Source: CAYMUC01 sp964471865 (lineage in GTDB: Bacteria; Actinomycetota; Acidimicrobiia; Acidimicrobiales; Ilumatobacteraceae). Taken from it: 15,891 bases of DNA. Below, in pieces: positions 1 to 7,031 of the stretch. Made by a program: the position numbers and the translations under genes. How positions within the stretch are numbered: position 1 is the first letter of the stretch; every line of letters starts with the position of its first letter. The notes beneath the pieces are model-generated. The model was given only the letters and a program-made list of their open reading frames with translations, ran no database searches and was not told the origin of the DNA. The stretch lies in NCBI GenBank assembly GCA_964471865.1, contig CAYYHU010000041.1, positions 1 through 15,891 on the forward strand, given 5' to 3'.

Positions 1-1
1 G

Positions 2-334
2 GTGATCCTCGACGGCCGTCACGACTGGTTGTCCCCACCCGCTCAAGCGACGTTGGGGGCGCCTCAGATCGCGGGTGTCGCCCCGAGTGAGGTTTTCACC
101 ATGGTCGGGGCCGATCGCCGGTGCGCGACGGTGGCTGCCGCGAGTGTGCTCGCCAAAGTGGAACGCGATGGCGAGATGGAAAAACTCGCGCTCGATCATC
201 CCCAGTACGGGTGGGAAGGGAACAAGGGTTACGGCGCGGCGGTGCACCTCGAGGCCCTTCGACACCTCGGCCCGAGCCCGCATCATCGTCGGACATGGCG
301 ACTCCCGTCACGCGAGGAACCTGAGCAGGGCTGA
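2..334 (+). CDS. rnhB: Ribonuclease HII, C-terminal part (5' end outside window)
   Basis: This enzyme cleaves the RNA strand of RNA-DNA hybrids and starts removal of ribonucleotides misincorporated into DNA, in the cytoplasm. The visible 110 residues match the C-terminal half of the family: an LDG strand at the start, the conserved ATVAAASVLAKVERD helix, YGWEGNKGYG, and the ending HLEALRHLGPSPHHRRTW. The N-terminal half with the first catalytic acidic residues lies upstream of the window, so the GTG at position 2 is an internal codon, not a start. The next gene begins 6 to 33 bases downstream on the same strand, so the two may be cotranscribed. Identification is from conserved motifs and is secure. 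Confidence 0.95.
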   Translation: MILDGRHDWLSPPAQATLGAPQIAGVAPSEVFTMVGADRRCATVAAASVLAKVERDGEMEKLALDHPQYGWEGNKGYGAAVHLEALRHLGPSPHHRRTWRLPSREEPEQG

Positions 335-367
335 GTCTTTATGAGTCGGCCCTGGCAGGCTGGCGCC

Positions 368-1585
368 GTGAGCGACTACGACATCGCCGTCATCGGAGGC
401 GGACCCGGCGGAGCTGCCGCGGCGCGTCGCGCGGCCCAGGCGGGACTGCGCGTCGTGGTCTTCGAACGCGGTTCCCACGGCCGAGACAAGGTGTGTGGCG
501 ACGGCCTCACGCCGCGAGCGGTCCGGGCGATGACCGAGTTGGGTCTCGACGTGGACGGGGCCCATCGCATCGACGGGCTGCGCATGATCGCGGGACGTCG
601 GACCCGGGAGTTGTCCTGGCCCGACAACGGACGTTTCCCCCCACACGGGGCGGTATGGCCCCGGGCTCGCCTCGACGCCTATCTGATCGACGCGGCGATC
701 GAGGTGGGGGCCGAGGTGCGCTTCGACACCGAAGCCCTGCCCGAGTTCGACGATGGTCGCGTGATCGGGGTGCGTGTCGGTTCCGAGGTGGTGCGGGCTC
801 CCTTGACGATCCTGGCAGCGGGGGCCCAAGGGGCGGCCGCGAAGATGTTGGGATGTGAACGCGACCCCCGAGAGCCCTTCGGACTCGCGATTCGGGCCTA
901 TGCCGAGACGCCTCGCCATCGCGACCGTCACCTCGAAGCCTGTTTGTCGCTGTCGGACGATCACGGCACTGCCGTACCCGGCTACGGCTGGATGTTCCCC
1001 GCCGGTGATGGAACCGTCAACATCGGCGTGGGAGCGCTGTCCACGATGAAAGGGTTCAAACAACTGAACCTCAATCGCCTCCTCGATCAGTACGCGGCGT
1101 TGGTGCGCGAGTCCTGGGATCTCGGCCCCTATCTCGCCCGACCCCGGGCGTGGCGCCTCCCCATGAGCGCTCAACGCCGCCATGGGCCGGGTTGGGTGGC
1201 GGTGGGCGATGCCGCCGGTCTCGTCAATCCGATGAACGGTGAGGGAATCGACTACGCGCTCGAAAGCGCCATGGTGGCCGTGGATCAGTTCGTCGCCTCA
1301 CCGGCCAGCGTCGAGAGCCGCTATGACGCGATCGTCGGGGAACGATTCGACGGGTTCTTGCGGACCGGCCGGCGATTCTCGTTCCTCATCGGTCGACCCC
1401 GCTTGCTACGAGCAGGGCTTCGAGTGGCCGTGGGCACCCAGACCGCAGCCGATCTCACCCTGGCGGTCATGGGCAATCTCGTGGATGCCGACACCCCGGG
1501 TATGGCTGGACGCGTCCTACGAGTGGCCGATCGCACGCTCGGCTGGGCGGATCCGGTTCTGCGCCGCACTCGCGCGGCGGCCTGA
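368..1585 (+). CDS. Geranylgeranyl reductase family FAD-dependent oxidoreductase
   Basis: A 405-residue flavoprotein of the geranylgeranyl reductase family, which saturates double bases-conjugated isoprenoid chains, for example on menaquinone or on prenyl lipids. It opens with the FAD dinucleotide-binding motif VIGGGPGG (residues 8-15), followed by a KVCGDGL segment typical of the family. The second FAD motif VAVGDAAGLVNPMNGEGI has its Asp at residue 281. The GTG at 368 is preferred because it puts the FAD strand near the N terminus and lies 6 bases after a weak -10-like CAGGCT. An ATG at 341 would add nine residues and cannot be excluded. No substrate-specific neighbour is present, so menaquinone reductase (MenJ-like) versus lipid reductase is unresolved. 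Confidence 0.85.
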   Translation: MSDYDIAVIGGGPGGAAAARRAAQAGLRVVVFERGSHGRDKVCGDGLTPRAVRAMTELGLDVDGAHRIDGLRMIAGRRTRELSWPDNGRFPPHGAVWPRARLDAYLIDAAIEVGAEVRFDTEALPEFDDGRVIGVRVGSEVVRAPLTILAAGAQGAAAKMLGCERDPREPFGLAIRAYAETPRHRDRHLEACLSLSDDHGTAVPGYGWMFPAGDGTVNIGVGALSTMKGFKQLNLNRLLDQYAALVRESWDLGPYLARPRAWRLPMSAQRRHGPGWVAVGDAAGLVNPMNGEGIDYALESAMVAVDQFVASPASVESRYDAIVGERFDGFLRTGRRFSFLIGRPRLLRAGLRVAVGTQTAADLTLAVMGNLVDADTPGMAGRVLRVADRTLGWADPVLRRTRAAA

Positions 1586-1712
1586 GCGCACCCACATCCT
1601 CCGGGGTGGCGCCGTGACACCATGTCGATGGTTGCGATGGCAGAGACCGCGCGAAGGACTTCGTTGTCCACGATGACGTCGATATGGGGGCGCTCCAACG
1701 CCGAGCGACGAG

Positions 1713-1733
1713 ACCTCGGGACCGACCCGAGGT
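1713..1733. terminator. Hairpin in convergent gap, possible bidirectional terminator
   Basis: ACCTCGGG (1713-1720) and CCCGAGGT (1726-1733) form a perfect 8-bp stem with a 5-base loop. It lies between the stop of the reductase (1585) and the stop of the convergent acyl-CoA dehydrogenase (1741). There is no T tract on either strand, so intrinsic termination is plausible but unproven. The rest of the gap from 1586 to 1712 holds no gene I can support. Confidence 0.5.
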
Positions 1734-1740
1734 GACGGCC

Positions 1741-3024
1741 TCAGGAGTTCTGGGTTCCCACCGCGAGGTCTCGAAATGGTGACGTCGTATCGATACCGGG
1801 TTCCTTGGGAAGACCGAGAACCCGTTCCCCCACGATGTTGCGCATGACCTCATCGCTGCCCCCGGCGATGCGAAGTCCTGGCGCACCGAGGAGCAACTGG
1901 CTCCAGGCGTAGGTGCCCCAGGCTCCGGAATCCGCTTGGAGCATGGGTCCCAGAACCATCGAGACGAGTTCGTTCAACCGGCGCTGATTGTCCACCAGAG
2001 CCATCTTCGAAATCGACATCTCGGGACCGGGCATCTGGCCTGAGCGAATCTTCGCGAGGGCTCGGCGGTTGTTGTAGTCCGCGACCCGGGTTCGAGCGAT
2101 GAGATCCGCGAGGCGGTCCCGAACCACGGCGTCCTCGGCGAGGCCCAGATGGCGGATCATGGCGATCAGGCGGGTCAGCATCGATGCGCCGCCTCCGCCT
2201 CCGGCGTCTCCTGCGCCGATCGCGGCGCGTTCGTTCATCAGCGTGGTCAGCGCGACGCGCCACCCCTCGTTGACATCCCCGAGTCGGTGATCATCGCGAA
2301 CCCGCACCTCGTCGAAGAACACCTCGTTGAACGAGGCTCCGCCGGTCATCTGGCGCAACGGACGGATCTCGACGCCGGGAGCATGCATGTCCACGATGAA
2401 GCCGGTGAGTCCTTGATGCTTGGGCAGGTCGGGATCGGTTCGACAGATGATCTCGCCGATATCGGAATAGTGAGCGCCCGAGGTCCACACCTTCTGGCCG
2501 GTGATCACCCATTCTTCACCGTCACGCACCGCTTTGGTCTGCAGACTCGCCAGATCACTGCCCGCTCCGGGTTCGCTGAAGAGCTGACACCCTACGATGT
2601 CGGCGCGCCACATCGCCTTGAGATACATCTCCTTGGCTGCGGGTGTCGCATGGGCGAGGATCGTGGGGGCGACCATCCCGAGACCGATGCCGAAGAAACC
2701 CTGATTCGGTACTCGATACTCGTGTTCGATGCGGCTGTAGAGGCGGTCGTAGGCGGCGGGAAGACCCCGCCCCCCGAAGGCCACCGGTCCGCTGATCCAC
2801 CCGAAACCGGCATCGAATTTCAGCCGGCGCCACTCTTTGGCCCTAGCGAGCAGTTCGACCTCGGCCTCCCGGGTGCGCTCTTCGAAGACTGCGACTTTGT
2901 CCGAGCCCTCACCCCATACGAAGGCCTTGGAGGGTTCGCGTCGCTCCGCGTTGTCGTCGAGGAAGGCTCGAGCCTCGGTCTCGAACTCGTCCAGGCTGAT
3001 CACTTCTGATGGCGTGGCGCTCAT
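1741..3024 (-). CDS. Acyl-CoA dehydrogenase family protein
   Basis: A 427-residue FAD-dependent dehydrogenase that would introduce an alpha-beta double bond in an acyl-CoA thioester. Recognisable elements are QLFSEPGAGSDLASLQT (about residues 147-163) and VITGQKVWTSGAHYSD (173-188), which line the flavin and substrate sites. The C-terminal segment IAGGSDEVMRNIVGERVLGLP (starting at residue 386) belongs to the actinobacterial FadE type. The Tyr-Glu-Gly that carries the base in classical short-chain enzymes is not seen; the matching stretch reads IAGGSDE. Such FadE proteins often act in fatty acid, sterol or cholesterol side-chain degradation. The ATG at 3024 is chosen over the upstream GTG at 3117 because it follows TACCGT by six bases and gives the usual N terminus. 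It stands alone and is convergent with the reductase. The substrate cannot be read from the sequence. Confidence 0.9.
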   Translation of the reverse strand: MSATPSEVISLDEFETEARAFLDDNAERREPSKAFVWGEGSDKVAVFEERTREAEVELLARAKEWRRLKFDAGFGWISGPVAFGGRGLPAAYDRLYSRIEHEYRVPNQGFFGIGLGMVAPTILAHATPAAKEMYLKAMWRADIVGCQLFSEPGAGSDLASLQTKAVRDGEEWVITGQKVWTSGAHYSDIGEIICRTDPDLPKHQGLTGFIVDMHAPGVEIRPLRQMTGGASFNEVFFDEVRVRDDHRLGDVNEGWRVALTTLMNERAAIGAGDAGGGGGASMLTRLIAMIRHLGLAEDAVVRDRLADLIARTRVADYNNRRALAKIRSGQMPGPEMSISKMALVDNQRRLNELVSMVLGPMLQADSGAWGTYAWSQLLLGAPGLRIAGGSDEVMRNIVGERVLGLPKEPGIDTTSPFRDLAVGTQNS

Positions 3025-3030
3025 GACCGC

Positions 3031-3036
3031 ACGGTA
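3031..3036 (-). promoter_or_regulatory. -10 element TACCGT of the acyl-CoA dehydrogenase
   Basis: Read on the minus strand, TACCGT ends six bases before the ATG at 3024. The distance implies a transcript that starts at or next to the start codon (leaderless). No convincing -35 was seen. Confidence 0.5.
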
Positions 3037-3101
3037 GCCAAGAGTCGCGGAGCCGTCGATCCGAACCGCCCATGGATCCGTTCCCGGGGCCGGACGCGCA
3101 C

Positions 3102-3107
3102 TAGCGT
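3102..3107 (+). promoter_or_regulatory. -10 element TAGCGT of the Nfu-like gene
   Basis: TAGCGT lies eight bases before the ATG at 3116, with no ribosome binding site between them. The same hexamer precedes the genes at 3759 and 8407. Confidence 0.5.
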
Positions 3108-3115
3108 GAGCGTCC

Positions 3116-3580
3116 ATGGGTCAGCCCGTTGCGCTCAGTCGTCGTCCGAGCCGTAGCCCCGGTGTGGTTCGCTTCGAGGCGAACCGGAACCTGACCGGGA
3201 TGGGCCACGAGGTCTTCATGTCACCCGCGGATGCCCGCGGCCCTCGCCCGGCGGCGGAACTGGCCCGACGGTTGTTCGCCACCGGGGAGGTGGCGGCGGT
3301 CCATGTATTCGCCAACATGATCACCGTGGATCTCGCCAAGGGATGCACTGGGGAGGTCTTGGACGAGGTCATCCGTGACCTCTACCAGTACTGGAAGCCC
3401 GGGATGGTCCCGCCGAGTTTCGAGGATCTCGTCGTCGAGGAACCCGAGGCCCCCGCGGCCAGCCCGGGCGCCGGAGGCGAGGACTCGGCACTGTCGGAGG
3501 CCGCCAAGCGGGTACCTGCGCATTTGCTCGAGCGCAGTCGTCAAGCCCGGGAGCGTTGGAAGGCCAAACAGGGCGGCTGA
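3116..3580 (+). CDS. Nfu/NifU N-terminal domain-like protein
   Basis: A 154-residue cytoplasmic protein. Residues from about 18 to 98 resemble the Nfu N-terminal domain: a strand VRFEANRNLTGMG, a block PAAELARRLFATGEVAAVHV, a strand ANMITVDLAKG, and a closing helix EVLDEVIRDLYQYWK. In full-length Nfu proteins this domain accompanies a CxxC domain that carries an iron-sulfur cluster. Here the CxxC domain is absent; the remainder is an acidic linker rich in Pro, Glu and Ala followed by a basic helical C terminus. The protein is therefore unlikely to bind a cluster by itself, and its role is unknown. The ATG at 3116 follows TAGCGT by eight bases. It is divergent from the acyl-CoA dehydrogenase. 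Confidence 0.65.
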   Translation: MGQPVALSRRPSRSPGVVRFEANRNLTGMGHEVFMSPADARGPRPAAELARRLFATGEVAAVHVFANMITVDLAKGCTGEVLDEVIRDLYQYWKPGMVPPSFEDLVVEEPEAPAASPGAGGEDSALSEAAKRVPAHLLERSRQARERWKAKQGG

Positions 3581-3585
3581 CCTGG

Positions 3586-3603
3586 GGTGGAGTGAAGTCC
3601 ACC
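3586..3603 (+). terminator. Short hairpin after the Nfu-like gene
   Basis: GGTGGA (3586-3591) pairs with TCCACC (3598-3603) across a 6-base loop, six bases after the stop codon. It has no T tract, so it is only a weak terminator candidate. The remaining bases up to the next promoter at 3747 hold no gene I can support. Confidence 0.3.
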
Positions 3604-3746
3604 TCGAAGGCGAGCCCGAGTCGATATCGGGTCGACCACGTCTCGATCCCCAGGGGGTCGAGCGCTGCACGTGACCAGGACATGAACACCTGGTGGTCGC
3701 ATCAGCGAGTATGGAGCACGGTCGGGCATCAGACCGGGCGACGTCG

Positions 3747-3752
3747 TAGCGT
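3747..3752 (+). promoter_or_regulatory. -10 element TAGCGT of the CarH-like regulator
   Basis: TAGCGT ends six bases before the GTG at 3759. An AGGAG at 3753-3757 is too close to the start to act as a ribosome binding site, so leaderless initiation is the better reading. Confidence 0.5.
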
Positions 3753-3758
3753 AGGAGC

Positions 3759-4646
3759 GTGACGGTCGATCCCCCCGAGTCGTTGGTGACCCTGCAGGAG
3801 GCGGCAGACCTCCTCGGTGTCCACTACATGACCGCGTACCGTTACGTCCGGCTCGGACAACTTCCTGCGGAAAAGATGGGTGGAACCTGGCGGGTTCGTC
3901 GCGAAGACCTCTTGGCGATGACCGCCGACGTGGACAGCCCCGGCCGCGGAACCAAGACCTCGAAGAAGCGGGTGCCCTGGGCGGAGCGCCTCGAACAGCG
4001 ACTGGTCGCTGGTGACGGCAGTGGAGCTTGGGGAGTGATCGAAGCATCGATGGCGGCGGGAGCCGAGCTGCATGAGATCTATCTCGACGTGTTGTCCCCG
4101 GCGATGGCCTCGATCGGCGCTCGATGGGAGCGGGGAGAACTCGACGTCGCCGTGGAGCACCGGGCCACGGGGATCGCCATGCGCATCATCGGGCGGATGG
4201 GGCCGAGGTTCTCGCGTCGAGGGCGGTCGCGGGGCACGGTCGTGCTCGGGGCCCCCTCAGGTGAGCGTCACAGCCTTCCTGTGGCGATGGTGGCGGATCT
4301 GATTCGCCAAGGGGGCTGGGAGGTGTCCGATCTGGGTGCTGACACCCCGGCAGAGTCGTTCCTGCACACCGCGACCGATGTCGACGACCTCGTGGCGGTC
4401 GGAGTCAGTGTGACCTCGCCGGACTGTCTCGATGCTGCAGCCGAGACGGTGGCGATGCTCAGTCGTCATCTCGGCCCCGAGGTTCTGGTGTTCGTGGGTG
4501 GTCATGCCATTCGGGATCGGGACCATGCGATCGGGCTCGGAGCGCGGGATCATGCCAATGACGCCATGGCACTCGTGGCGATGCTCGACGAATTCGCGGA
4601 ACGGCGATCCCAGGGTCACGAACCCACCGGAACCGCAGGTCTGTGA
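3759..4646 (+). CDS. HTH and cobalamin-binding regulator, CarH-like
   Basis: A 295-residue transcription regulator. Residues 9-54 form a MerR/excisionase-type helix-turn-helix (TLQEAADLLGV, then YMTAYRYVRLGQLPAEK and a wing with GGTWRV). Residues from about 72 to 160 match the four-helix cap of cobalamin proteins and from about 160 to 285 the Rossmann cobalamin domain. The CarH signature Trp-x9-Glu-His is present as W123, E133, H134. The lower cobalt ligand candidate is H171 in GERHSLP, a variant of the usual D/ExHxxG with Pro instead of Gly. CarH family members repress genes in the dark with adenosylcobalamin bound and release DNA when light breaks the cofactor. The residue after W123 is Glu, whereas Thermus CarH has the upper-ligand His (H132) there. 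Its target is unknown; it lies directly upstream of imuA'. Confidence 0.85.
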   Translation: MTVDPPESLVTLQEAADLLGVHYMTAYRYVRLGQLPAEKMGGTWRVRREDLLAMTADVDSPGRGTKTSKKRVPWAERLEQRLVAGDGSGAWGVIEASMAAGAELHEIYLDVLSPAMASIGARWERGELDVAVEHRATGIAMRIIGRMGPRFSRRGRSRGTVVLGAPSGERHSLPVAMVADLIRQGGWEVSDLGADTPAESFLHTATDVDDLVAVGVSVTSPDCLDAAAETVAMLSRHLGPEVLVFVGGHAIRDRDHAIGLGARDHANDAMALVAMLDEFAERRSQGHEPTGTAGL

Positions 4647-4703
4647 TCCTCGCGGACCGCGGGTCCGCACGGAAACGACTCGACGCTGGTCCACACTACG
4701 CCC

Positions 4704-4732
4704 TAGATATACGAACACATGTTCGCTACTCT
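4704..4732 (+). promoter_or_regulatory. SOS promoter of imuA'-imuB
   Basis: TAGATA at 4704-4709 matches TTGACA at four of six bases. It is separated by 17 bases from TACTCT at 4727-4732, which fits the TANNNT -10 used across the window. The LexA operator sits inside the spacer. The GTG at 4739 follows the -10 by six bases, so the message is probably leaderless. Confidence 0.65.
4712..4725 (+). promoter_or_regulatory. LexA operator (SOS box) of imuA'
   Basis: CGAACACATGTTCG contains GAAC-N4-GTTC, the operator core known for actinobacterial and Gram-positive LexA. Its position between -35 and -10 fits simple repression. The reverse complement of these 14 bases is exactly the operator of dnaE2 at 9636-9649. 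Confidence 0.88.
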
Positions 4733-4738
4733 GGATCG

Positions 4739-5590
4739 GTGGTGGATTGCGACCCCGACGGATCGTTGACGGCTGGGACTCTGGACCGTTCGGCCGCCGT
4801 GGCTCACGCGCGCGCTCTGCTGGGGCGCTACGACCCCCGGGGAGGGTCGGGAATCCATCCCTCGACATGGGAACTGGATCCCCACTGGTCGGATCTGTTC
4901 CCTGACGGTGGCCTGACCCGGGGGCAGGTGCTCGACTGCTCCGGTCCGGCAGCGATCACCGTGGCGATGGCGTTGGCAGCGATGCGCACGCGCCGGGGAG
5001 GGTGGCTCGCGGTGATGGAGCATCCCGAGAGATTCCGCATCGGTCTCGCGGCGATGGCGGAGAGCGGGGTGGTGCTCGAACGCACCGTCCTGGTGACCCC
5101 CAGTCGAGTCCGGCCTCCGGCTCCCGAGTTCGCCGAGGCGATCGCCGCGTTGGTGGAGGGGTTCGAGATCGTGTTGATACCGGGATGTTGGGTGTTGCCG
5201 GTCTCGGCGGTGCGCCGTCTGCAGGCTCGGCTGCGAACCCGAGGTGGCGTGGTGATCTGTGTGGACGGGGCCGAACCCTGGCGGGTCGATCTCCGCCTCC
5301 ACACCCGGGTTCTCGAGCGTGACGACACCGGTGGATGGCAGGATCTGGCGCGTTCGGGCCGACTGGTTCGACGGCGACTGCGCGTCGAGGTCTCGGGACG
5401 GCGTCTCGGTCGTGCTCGAGGGGTCGACATGTGGCTTCCCGGATCCGAATCCCATCCCACCGGAACCCGGATCGAGGTCGAATCCGGATCGTCTCGGATA
5501 CCGAATCCGATACTGGCTCCGATACTGGCGGACGCCACGACGGCATCGCGATCTCGTTCTCTCATGTCGATCGTGGACCATGCCTGGTGA
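4739..5590 (+). CDS. imuA': ImuA' RecA-like mutasome accessory protein
   Basis: A 283-residue RecA-fold protein that works with ImuB and DnaE2 in SOS-induced mutagenic repair. The segment LFPDGGLTRGQVLDCSGPAA aligns with the region leading into the RecA Walker A loop, but the GKT/GKS is missing, as in ImuA' proteins, so ATP hydrolysis is not expected. Further RecA-like strands follow (GWLAVMEH, VLERTVLVTP, FEIVLIPGCW, GVVICVDGA) and the core ends near residue 234 with RLRVEVSGRR and MWLPG. The last 49 residues are a low-complexity tail that I do not recognise and that contains a tandem repeat. The start is the GTG at 4739, six bases after the -10; a GTG at 4742 is the alternative, while starts upstream of 4739 would lie within the operator or promoter. 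It overlaps imuB by 11 bases, implying coupled translation. Confidence 0.82.
   Translation: MVDCDPDGSLTAGTLDRSAAVAHARALLGRYDPRGGSGIHPSTWELDPHWSDLFPDGGLTRGQVLDCSGPAAITVAMALAAMRTRRGGWLAVMEHPERFRIGLAAMAESGVVLERTVLVTPSRVRPPAPEFAEAIAALVEGFEIVLIPGCWVLPVSAVRRLQARLRTRGGVVICVDGAEPWRVDLRLHTRVLERDDTGGWQDLARSGRLVRRRLRVEVSGRRLGRARGVDMWLPGSESHPTGTRIEVESGSSRIPNPILAPILADATTASRSRSLMSIVDHAW
5506..5529 (+). repeat. Perfect tandem 12-bp duplication in the imuA' tail
   Basis: TCCGATACTGGC occurs twice in direct succession (5506-5517 and 5518-5529), encoding Pro-Ile-Leu-Ala twice within the ImuA' C-terminal tail. The flanking 5445-5505 stretch has further partial copies of GAATCC, GGATC and GATAC, which suggests slippage or a rearrangement. 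Confidence 0.8.
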
Positions 5591-7031
5591 TGCCGTCACC
5601 GCGCTGAACTCGTCACATCAGCGGTACTGCACCCTGGTCTGGGGGCTCGAGGGTCGAGGGGCCGATCAGTATCAAGCCCTTCACGATGTGGTCGCTCGTA
5701 TCGAGTTGCGTCAGGGACGTGAAGACCTCGCCGTGGCCGCCTTCGATCTGCGCGGACCTCGCCGTCACCATGGATCCGAACGGGAGGTGGCCGCAGCGGC
5801 GATGGCGGCGCTGACCGGCGCGGGTGCGAGTGGGGTCGCCGCCGGGGTGGGGTCGGGACGGTTGGTGTCCTGGGCGGCCTGTGTCGAGGCTCGTCGCCGC
5901 GGCGACATCGTCGTCATCGCTCCCCAGGACACCCTCGCCATACGCTCGAGACTTCCCGTGTCGATCCTGGCCGATCCGAGCGGTCCGGTCGCCGTACCGC
6001 GTGCGACCCTCGAGGTGGTGGAACGTCTCGGACTGTCGAATCTCGCCGCAGTGGCGACGGTGTCCGCGGGAGAGATGACCGAACGATTCGGAGCCGTGGG
6101 GCGACGAATCTGGGATGTCGCCATGGGCCACGAGGACCAGATCGCCTCGGCGGGGAGTCCCACGGCACCGATCATCGTGCACCGACATCTCGACACCGCC
6201 ATCGATCGGCTCGAAGACCTCCTCGCTCTGGCTCGAGAGTTGGCCGAGGAACTCGGGCATCGTCTGGCCCGCCGCGGCGAGATCGTGACGGCCCTGGGGG
6301 TCGTGATGGAGACCGATCACGGTGAGCGCATCGAACGGGTCTGGATCCATGGCGAAGGCCTGGGGGTCTCAGCGATGCTGGATCGCATTCGTTGGGGGAT
6401 CCAGGGATGGCAGGCGGGTCCGGTGGTGCGGATGAGTCTGGCCGCCGAGCAGGTGGTCGCGGCCACAGGACATCAACCCGATTGGTGGGGAGGTCGAGCC
6501 GAAAGCGATCGTCGGGCCGAGGAGGCGGTGGCTCGAGTCGCAGGTCTGCTCGGGGTCGGCTCGGTGACCCGGGCGCGATGGCAGGGAGGTCGGGATCCGG
6601 TCCTCGCGTATCGACGGACCATCCCTGATGCCTCCGAGGGCCTGGTGGCGCCGGCGCTCGACCAGCCTGTGGCCCTCGAGGTCCCGAGACGAGAATCGCT
6701 GATCGCGCCATGGCCCGGAGCGCTTCCGGCTCCGTCTCCCGCAGTGGTCGATGATCCGGCGCGACAGATCCGACTCCTCGACGCCGATGGCGCTGTCGTG
6801 GTGGTCAGTGGTCGCGGGGAGGTGTCAGGAGCTCCTGTGCGCATGCTCATCGAGGGTGAACCCGAGCGTCGGATCGCGTTCTGGTTCGGTCCCTGGCCGA
6901 TGGAGGAACGCTGGTGGCGGCCCCGGGATCGTCGTCGGTTGGCTCGGCTCCAGATCCTCACCGCTGAGGGTGAGGCCTTCCTGGTCCATGTCGAAGGTGG
7001 AGCCTGGTGGCTCAGAGGCCGGTACCGGTGA
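5580..7031 (+). CDS. imuB: ImuB, catalytically inactive Y-family polymerase homologue
   Basis: ImuB is the adapter that links DnaE2 to ImuA' and the sliding clamp. This copy has 483 residues. Recognisable parts are the palm strand LAVAAFDLRGPRRHHGSE (50-67), the second palm/thumb block (about 95-190) with IWDVAMGHED, the little-finger region, and the ImuB C terminus ending GGAWWLRGRYR. The region that usually begins the family (first palm strand, then the fingers, about 70-80 residues) is mostly missing: a short CTLVW strand at 17-21 leads straight into the helix before the palm strand. The stretch matching the clamp motif QLPLWG of mycobacterial ImuB reads QPDWWG (299-304). The ATG at 5580 overlaps the imuA' stop. 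Its 3' end overlaps the convergent MATE gene by 20 bases. Family assignment is firm; the truncation is judged from memory of the family. Confidence 0.82.
   Translation: MPGDAVTALNSSHQRYCTLVWGLEGRGADQYQALHDVVARIELRQGREDLAVAAFDLRGPRRHHGSEREVAAAAMAALTGAGASGVAAGVGSGRLVSWAACVEARRRGDIVVIAPQDTLAIRSRLPVSILADPSGPVAVPRATLEVVERLGLSNLAAVATVSAGEMTERFGAVGRRIWDVAMGHEDQIASAGSPTAPIIVHRHLDTAIDRLEDLLALARELAEELGHRLARRGEIVTALGVVMETDHGERIERVWIHGEGLGVSAMLDRIRWGIQGWQAGPVVRMSLAAEQVVAATGHQPDWWGGRAESDRRAEEAVARVAGLLGVGSVTRARWQGGRDPVLAYRRTIPDASEGLVAPALDQPVALEVPRRESLIAPWPGALPAPSPAVVDDPARQIRLLDADGAVVVVSGRGEVSGAPVRMLIEGEPERRIAFWFGPWPMEERWWRPRDRRRLARLQILTAEGEAFLVHVEGGAWWLRGRYR

Noticed and set aside
1586..1698. Minus-strand frame with a protein-like stretch (HIDVIVDNEVLRAVSAIATIDMV) in the convergent gap.
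   Set aside because: It runs into the antisense of the reductase gene, has only a TTG start, no promoter or ribosome binding site, and matches no family I know. A decayed gene remnant is possible but not supported.
2149..3009. Long plus-strand open frame antisense to the acyl-CoA dehydrogenase.
   Set aside because: It mirrors a clearly conserved gene on the other strand; GC-rich third positions keep antisense frames open.
4643..4738. Longer ImuA' starting at GTG 4643.
   Set aside because: It would begin inside the upstream gene and translate through the LexA operator and -10 element.
5259..5579. Upstream extension of the imuB frame by 107 residues, which might have restored the missing N terminus.
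   Set aside because: The extension is the shadow of imuA', is rich in Arg/Pro/Ser, and shows no Y-family palm or fingers motif.
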